Positions 57,213 to 64,000 of a DNA stretch of 64,000 bases are shown here, one piece after another. The DNA comes from Cryptomeria japonica (Eukaryota; Streptophyta; Pinopsida; Cupressales; Cupressaceae). Position 1 is the stretch's first letter, and each line of letters opens with the position of its first letter. The notes below the pieces were generated by a model, which saw only the letters and a program-made list of their open reading frames with translations, searched no databases and had not been told where the DNA came from. The translations under genes and the position numbers were made by a program. The DNA lies in NCBI RefSeq assembly GCF_030272615.1, contig NC_081409.1, positions 876,501,594 through 876,565,593 of the forward strand, written 5' to 3'.

Positions 57213-57229
57213 GGCTTTATACCAATTCT
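57213..57229 (-). other. Family C primer-binding-like site
   Basis: The minus strand reads ATTGGTATAAAGCC a few bases after the LTR end, a decayed form of TTGGTATCAGAGCC (Met tRNA type). Confidence 0.65.
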
Positions 57230-58183
57230 TGTAATCCAAGAACACTGAGAGGGGGGGGGCGGTGAATCAATGTTATGTCGAAATGTTCAGTTTTAACCTT
57301 GTTATAACATGCATTTACCAACTGGTAAATCGATACATATATAATTGAAGGAAGTAATGCAATCAATTAACCAATCACATAAATGAACACCATAACATAG
57401 AAAGTTTATACGTGGAAAATGTTAAAGAGGAAAAACCACGGTGGGATTTGTGACTCACAATATCAATTCACTTGCCATATGAATAGATATTACATAATAT
57501 GGGGGCCTGCACATGGAGGAAGGCTTACCGCCTAGAGCACACTGCTCAACACAAAGAAGTCTCACTGACTACAATCACTTTGAATAATGAAACATAAAAA
57601 TGAACTCATTTAATGCATCTGCTATGCCTGATCAAGTTCTGGTTCAAGCTCTGACTGTTCTGGTTCTAAAACCCTAAACCCTTACCAGAATAACCTTCGC
57701 TCTATGAGCGCATCCAAAATTATCTACAAATCATTACAAAATATTGATCTCTTACACAAATGACCTCATATACATGATCTTCTCATTATCGATCTAATCT
57801 AACAACATCATATCTCAAAATGATCTAATAACTGATCTATGTACCCTTACAGTCCTTCATGAATCATGTCAGCTTACATAGATAATACAAAAATGATTAT
57901 TCATGTCGACTCATTACATATATACATAAATAACAAAGTGAATTTCCGATTGTCGGATCTCCCAATGATGTCAGCCTCTTATACCGGTACCCTATTTGTC
58001 GGTTACTATCCTTGCCTGATCTGCAAATCATGTCGACCTTCAATGTCGATACCCATAGAATCCTTCCTAACAGTGAAGATACCTGCCGGTGCCGATGAAG
58101 TACCGAACCAAAGAATGAAGTCAGAATATATTGCCATCAATGACAACATATGAAACCAATCAAATGAGTGTCAATTGCCAACA
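57230..58183 (-). repeat. Family C LTR (5' LTR of a truncated minus-strand element, 954 bp)
   Basis: Minus strand starts TGTTGGCAATTGACACTC at 58183 and ends CTTGGATTACA at 57230. Family marks: G-run beside GGTGAATCA at 57248, ACCACGGTGGGATTTGTG at about 57436, GCCTAGAGCACACTGCTCAA at about 57530. It is followed by the primer-like site and gag start, so it is a 5' LTR. Confidence 0.85.
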
Positions 58184-59862
58184 ATGTATACACTATTTTG
58201 TCTTTTCTTTGCATGAGAGGACATCTAGGGGCCTTTAGGACTGGAAGGATGACGCAATCACCCCCTCCTTGGAAAGATACAAGTAGCTTATGCTAAGATG
58301 ATAATTTTTAAGTCATCTCAAGGGAACCTAATGGTGAGTATCTTGGGGGGAAACCAACTATCCTCTTGCATTGAAGCTATCACGATGTTGAGACAAAAAT
58401 AGGGTGAGCCACTACTAAGGCTTTTAGTCACAATCTAGGGTAGTCTAGTGTCTATACATGTGACGGTTCACTAAATTAAGAGGTTTCAGGTAGCCCTTAG
58501 AACAAGGGTTTTTACGCATCACGTGGATATTAAGGAAAAATTTCGTCGGTATAGAACAAAGACACTAGGTGGTTGATGACTTTCGTAACACCCACGATTA
58601 TTTATATAGCGGACCAGAGGAAAGTACCACTTGGGTCATTCCCTCTCACAAATTGGGAGGCAGACCATCTATAAAAAAGAAATGTTTAATGATTTATCTT
58701 ACACCCAAGATCCGTGAAGGCGAGGGGAGAGGACACTTTCATTAAACACCTAGGGTTCTACAACAGATTGGGCAAGTGCCCCAAACACTTCAAACACTTA
58801 TTCTTTTTAGTGTACCAATGGAAGTGTTTTATGATTTGATATAAATAGACACTCTCCTAAATTACCCCTGCAACCACAAATGTTAGTAGTCTTGAAAATC
58901 ACCGAATCTGCAATCAAAAGGATTGAAACATAAATTATGATAAAAAAAAAAAAATTACTTTTTTTGGCAATGATTTTTAACGCAAAAATTAAAATGAAAA
59001 GAACAAACCCCTACTAGAATTCTGAGAGATTTATGAAAATGTAAACTTCTTAGAAAAATGCCTTGATTTGAGCCCTATAAAACAGACTTATTGAAAAACC
59101 CCAATTTTTAAAGATATAATTTTTCATGAGTAATTTTGCATAAAAATTAAAATCACAAAGAATAGACCCCCTCTAGAATTTTGAGATATTTAAAAAAATA
59201 GAAGAAAATATGAAAAATTTACTAATTTACTCCAATTTTTTTTTTTGTTTGAAAAATCTTTAAAATATCATAAATAATTCAAAACTGATCCAGAAAATCT
59301 TCAAAAAATCATAAATAATTCAAAACTGATCCAAAAAATCTTTTTTTGGACTAAGTACTTTTGATACCATTCCAAACATGTAGAAAATATTTTGTACACA
59401 AATACACAACTGTTTGTGAGATATGATCAAATCATTACAAAAACCTAATTTTCAAAAATCTGATTCTTCATTAATTATTTTGCATCCAAATTAAAATCGC
59501 AAAGAACAAAATCCCTCTATAATTTTGATATGTTTCTAGAAATATAAGAAAATCCAAAAAATTCGCTAATTTAATCCCAATTTTTTTAAATGAAAAATCA
59601 TAAAAAACTCATAAATAATTCAAAACTAATCTAAAAAATTTGATTTTCGGATTAAGAACTCTTGATACCATTTCCAAAGAGCAAACAATTTGTAGCCATT
59701 TATTATATATGATCAAATCTTTTGAAAACCCTAATCTTGTGTCTAAAACCCTAGTTGCACAAGGTTAGTCTCTATTTTTTTACAAAACAACAATATCAGG
59801 CTACAAAAACTTGCAAAAAGACAAATCTAATAGAAATCCATGTCCCACCAGGCGTGCCAAAA
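58184..59862 (-). other. Element E2 leader (inverted copy of the E leader)
   Basis: Read on the minus strand from 59862, it repeats the E1 leader: primer site, then diverged units with TCTTTAAAAATTGGGG and ATGCAAAAT(T/A)A phrases (59680 to 58940), then the conserved block with GGGAATGACCCAAGTGG at about 58648. It is cut at 58184 by the C LTR before reaching gag. No real gene inside. Confidence 0.8.
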
Positions 59863-60476
59863 TGTGTGTGATGGAAATGGGAACTCGAATCTTGTAAAAC
59901 CAAATAGTTCAAATATTGTAAAACTAAATAGGAACCAACCACATAAAACTCCAATTCTATAATGAAATCCACCATACACCAATCAAGAACGTAAAAATAT
60001 GCAAAACACAAAATATGAAAGATTATACGATTCACATGCTTATTAGGGTTTGATCTCTATTGTTTCCTATCTCCATTGATCTTGCTTGATTAATTATGGT
60101 TGCTCTCAAATTTTGTATTATGCACAAGAGCTTAATAAAGGATGGATTGTGGTTGTGTAGTTTGACAATATGCAGACACTTCACTTAAATGATTGAGATC
60201 TATGGAGGGAAAAAGCTAATGAACTAATTAAATAAATAAAGGTTTATTTAATTAATAGAAAAAGTGGGGCCAAATAAATAAATAACATATTTATTTAATT
60301 TAGGGAAAGGATCATTGAAATAAATACAAATATTTATATAAATGGGAAAAGGATAGAAAAGGATTAATTAATTAATTAAATAAAAATCTATTTAATTAAT
60401 AAAAGGATTAAGATAAAATAATTAAATAAATAAAAATATTTATTTAATTAGGAAAGGACAATTTTAGGTGTCTACA
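59863..60476 (-). repeat. Element E2 5' LTR (614 bp)
   Basis: Minus strand starts TGTAGACACCTAAAATTG at 60476, identical to the start of the E1 LTR, and ends CCATCACACACA at 59863 before the primer site. It has the same AT-rich palindromes (60230-60450). Confidence 0.85.
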
Positions 60477-60640
60477 CAAGTCACAAAGATCTTTTGGTGG
60501 TTTGCGTTCGCTCTTTATCCATGATGCACACGTGATGCGTTGACATCCTGTATGAACATAGTATAAAGTTTTGTACCAGAAAATACAAAATGATAGGACA
60601 CAAGTTTTTAATGCTTTTAAGCATAATGAACAAATAATAG
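60477..60640. other. Unassigned spacer
   Basis: Between two oppositely oriented E-type LTR starts. No gene recognised; short open frames at 60444-60687 only reflect chance. Confidence 0.4.
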
Positions 60641-61974
60641 TGTAGACACCTAAATCTGGCACAACTAATTAAATGGATTTTATTCATTTAATCATCATTT
60701 AATCGCCTATTAATTAGACTAAGGTTTAATTAATATCCCTATTCTTCTAATTGACTTATTAATCAAATTACAGATTTGATTAATTACCCTTTCTTCTAAT
60801 CTAACCCATTAATTAAACTAAGGTTTGATTAAGTCCCCTTTACCCACTTAATTGAATACATCTTATTTATTTAATTAATAGCCTTTTCCCTTTTAATTAA
60901 ATTCACATTGATTAAAAATCCCTTTGCATTTAAATAAATCATTATTTATTTATAAAAAGTCCCTCCACTTGCAAAATCCTACAAATGCAAGTTGCACCTT
61001 TTTGGCTAAAATAAACCTTTTATTTTATCTAAAAATACCTATTATTCCCCCCCATTTGCATTCTCCTACATTTCTCATTAGCATCCTAATATCCTTCTAG
61101 AACCTATCTAATCCTCTCATTATCCTAATTAATTCACTTGGGCTTCCCAAGGTTGCTCACACATGTGTGAGCACATATCCCCCTTTTCCCAAGGTGGGAC
61201 CACATTGACTTTTCACCCCTTTCCCCCTTCTGACACTTGTCACAAGGCTAAGCTTGCAAATCTGGGACCACACATGTGGGACCACATTGATCCTTACCCT
61301 CTCCCCCTTGTGGCATTTTTCACAAGGCTAAGCCTTCCAACTTGGGACCACATTCTTCCTTCAATCTTGACCCTTGATTAGTAATCAATCTTGACCATCC
61401 ATTTCTAAGCCTTCAACTCTATAAGATGAGCCCTTGTCTCATATCAAAGGATCCCAATATCCACTTTATGCATCCTTATTATAGTTGTTTTGCGGGTTAT
61501 CAAGGAGCTCTCATTGTGCCTCTCTCAAGCATTAGACCATCTTAATTGCATCATGTTTAGATCATATCATGTGTTAAATTAATCATTTAGTTTAATTGCA
61601 TCTCATTTCCATAGCATTTTAATCTCCATCTTAGCTTAATTAGATCACTTAATCCTTCAATTTGGAAACACAACTCCATTTTGCATATCATCTTCATATC
61701 AATAGTTTTGATCATTTTATCAACTAGGATCTTAGTTGCATCCATTTTGATTCTAGTTCATCATTTAAATCTTGTTCTTTAGGTTGTCATCTTAAAGATC
61801 AAGCGCTCTTCCAAGTGATGGCCACCTTGAATCTTGAATATCCTTGGAGATAGAGGACAATGAGACAATTTTGAGAGATTTTGGTTAATTAACATTGTTT
61901 TGTTGATTTTGATCTCTAATGTAAAGTCCCATTGGTGTGCTTGTCTTGTTTGTGTCTATTGTGCAGGTGCAACA
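60641..61974 (+). repeat. E-like LTR (family F), probable
   Basis: Starts TGTAGACACCTAAATCTGG, sharing its first 14 bases with the E LTRs, and has similar TAATTAAAT-rich text. A duplicated block, GGGACCACA(C/T)TG...CACAAGGCTAAGC, occurs at about 61195-61250 and 61264-61330. The end at 61974 (GGTGCAACA, then TTTTGAGC) is a guess by analogy with E. No pol follows. Confidence 0.5.
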
Positions 61975-63402
61975 TTTTGAGCATCCAAATAGAAGTTAAA
62001 CTAATTGTAAGTGAAGAGTGAAAAGACAAGGGAAAGGAAGAAAATATTTACAATGGGTCCATGAATGAAGCCTCTAGTAAATGTGAATCTTCTTTAATAA
62101 CGTGCACACAAGATGCAAGGATTAAAATGTTGGGGTTGTGTTTTCGAGGTTTTCCACATTTTAGAGTTTTCACCTCCATGGATAACCAAGATAGAAAATT
62201 GATAATATAATAAATAAGATACAAAATGAACAAGATAATCGATATTCTTATAAAGATAAAAAAGATAAAAAATAAAATTAAGGAGAGGGAGAAACTCCCT
62301 TTCCACACCCAAAACGAAGAGAGTTCTCTAGAGAAAATAAGAAACACAAAACCCTCTAAAGCACGAAGCAATGGTGATGGTTTTGGAGTCTCAAGTACAA
62401 GTAAAACTAGAAAATGAAGAGAGGCAAGAGATATTTAGAACATGAGAAAGCAAAAAGATTGATAAGAGAGATTGAGAGATTCAGTAGAAAAAGATGAGAA
62501 TGCATGAGAGAGTGATTAGAGACCAAAATGAAGCCCCAAAAAGGCAAGATAAGCAACCTAGAAGGAAAATTGATGTCAATGCATATTGCACAAGGCATTA
62601 CAATTTCTAAAAATAGTATGTGTAATAATCTATTGGCCAGCTTTGTATTGCATTTTTGCAGGACACTAGCATAGCACATGGACATCTCCTCGACGCACAA
62701 GTGTCCATGAGTTAGATAATCAACAAGGTTAGAAGAAAGGAAAAAAGAGAGGCTAACAAAGCAAGAAAAACAAGTGTGTGGTCAAATTTAAAGGGAATTC
62801 TTCAATCATCTTAAAGTGGAGGCACTTATGTAGCATGAATTGCACGAGGTGAAATTTATGACAATACATTTTCCCCCCACTTTAGTGAGCATATCATTAT
62901 CAATAGATGTGAGCTAAAGTAACAAGATAAAAAATTAAAAACATTTAACTGGGATATGAAGGGGAAGTAGAATCCTCTAACCATACAGAGTTGCCCCTGA
63001 GGAAGAGACCTAAACCTTCATGAGATGTTGTTAGGCTATTTCATCGCAAACATGTTAGCTGTAGGAAAACATGTCAAACAAAAAAGAAAAAACATTGATA
63101 CGAAAACAATATAATCAGACACATAGATAAAGAGTTAGTGATCATTGAGATAAAATATTGTGTTGATATGGGTTGCAAGTTGTGTTATGTTATATAATCA
63201 TATTATAGGGAAATATATGATTAATTATATAGTGATTTAGCCCCCACGATGGCATAAAATACAAGACATGATACAAGATCATTAGATAAATATATATTGA
63301 GATAAGTAATAGTACAAATGCAGACATGTAAAACTGCAGAGATATGATAGCCCCCCTTAAAATGGTATGCATTACATGGATGTCATTCTAAGGAGAAGAG
63401 AT
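61975..63402. other. Unassigned DNA
   Basis: No coding domain recognised. A-rich sequence around 62200-62300 gives Ile/Phe-rich minus-strand frames of no significance. The phrase CCCCCACTTTAGTGAGCATA near 62875 and CCCCCTTAAAATGGTATGC near 63353 suggest further repeat boundaries, but I could not place them. Confidence 0.4.
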
Positions 63403-64000
63403 TGTTAGGGTTCCCACAGATACTGAGAGGGGGGGGTGAATCAGTATCTGACTAGTAATGTAATTTTCTTAAAATTGAATATGCAGAACATAAAGTAACA
63501 GTATACTGGTATGCAAGAATTAATGTAAATAACATAATAAAAAACATCCACATGAAAAGAACACCATAACACAAGATGTTTAACGAGGAAACCCGGTGTG
63601 GGAAAAACCTCAGTGGGATTTGTGACCCACAATATTCACTTATTGGCCAACAAGAGAATATTACTTAAAATAGGGGCCTGCACATGCAGGAAGGCCAACT
63701 GCCTAGAGCACACTGCTCAATAAGAAGTCACACTGACTTACAATGAGGATTATACAAATCCAATGATCTGTACTGCTTTACAATAGCATCTTCAATGCCA
63801 GATTCAGTACCGGTTCTTGCTCTGTTCTTTACATATACCCTTGACCTACTATTCGCACATTAGGTCTGCCTTATAATTTTCTTTATGCTTCCTATCCATA
63901 TCCTACAAATGTCTACAATGATCTCTTTTATATACAAGAGTCATTTTACAATTTGCCAAGTCGGCTTACAATAAATAAACAAAATATTACATATCAAAAA
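63403..64000 (-). repeat. Family C LTR, 3' end; runs off the right edge
   Basis: Starts (plus strand) TGTTAGGGTTCCCACAGATAC followed by the G-run and GTGAATCAG (63422-63441). The other family marks are CCTCAGTGGGATTTGTGACC at about 63608 and GCCTAGAGCACACTGCTCAA at 63701. No primer-like site lies next to its end, so it is a solo or 3' LTR. Confidence 0.8.

Noticed and set aside
62048-62371. A membrane protein on the minus strand
   Set aside because: The hydrophobic residues come from an A-rich plus-strand run; there is no start context, domain or conserved neighbour.

Overview
The window is almost entirely transposable-element DNA from a seed plant with a large, repeat-rich genome, quite possibly a gymnosperm. 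The evidence is nested LTR retrotransposons (Copia, a chromodomain Ty3/gypsy element and several Tat-lineage Ty3/gypsy elements), an AT-rich composition, and one plant host exon. No bacterial genes, tRNA genes or CRISPR arrays were seen. Gene prediction is by reading only; no database search was run.

Left part (1-9002). A decayed Copia element lies on the minus strand (1-4855) and runs off the left edge. Its 5' LTR and Met-tRNA-type primer site are intact, and its gag-pol frame is broken by stops and one frameshift. A second Copia gag scrap follows at about 4990-5480. The only host gene is a first exon at 7412-7697 (minus), resembling the N-terminus of the plant nuclear-envelope/pore protein KAKU4 (NUP1/NUP136 is the alternative). 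It ends at a clean GT donor and no downstream exon was recognised. A fragment resembling the 3' part of 5S rRNA sits at about 8395-8460.

Central nest (9003-44559). The 5' LTR of a Tat-like element 'D' starts near 9003. It is split by a 3.2-kb inverted repeat (9603-12842, arms of about 1.56 kb) and by a solo LTR of family 'C' (TSD CCACT). That solo LTR is split by a giant Tat element 'B' (14478-39991, TSD CTAAT). B's leader is split by a complete chromovirus (17037-24887, TSD GTGAT). The three TSDs give a clear insertion order: D, then C, then B, then chromovirus. B carries gag, protease with a G-patch-like tail, RT, RNase H, a second archaeal-type RNase H, integrase, and a long antisense ORF with a plant mobile domain (PMD). 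D continues after 40516 with a repeat-built gag-like ORF, protease and a G-patch.

Right part (44560-64000). A second Tat element 'E1' (plus strand; its LTR is interrupted by another C solo LTR with TSD ACAAG) has gag and protease but no RT or integrase core. It also carries an antisense PMD ORF (55501 to about 56994). It is cut by the 5' end of a C-family element on the minus strand (about 56995-58183). Beyond that is the inverted 5' end of another E copy (58184-60476, minus). The window ends with an E-like LTR (60641 to about 61974), unassigned DNA, and the start of another C LTR (63403-64000).

The most interesting signals are: short word arrays (TCGTACGA in B, CGTCTGTG in E) in leaders upstream of gag, with the B word also in the leader of B's antisense ORF; antisense PMD ORFs that keep one frame over 1.5-1.9 kb with a shared domain layout; and the 3.2-kb inverted repeat whose spacer is a third copy of part of its own arm.
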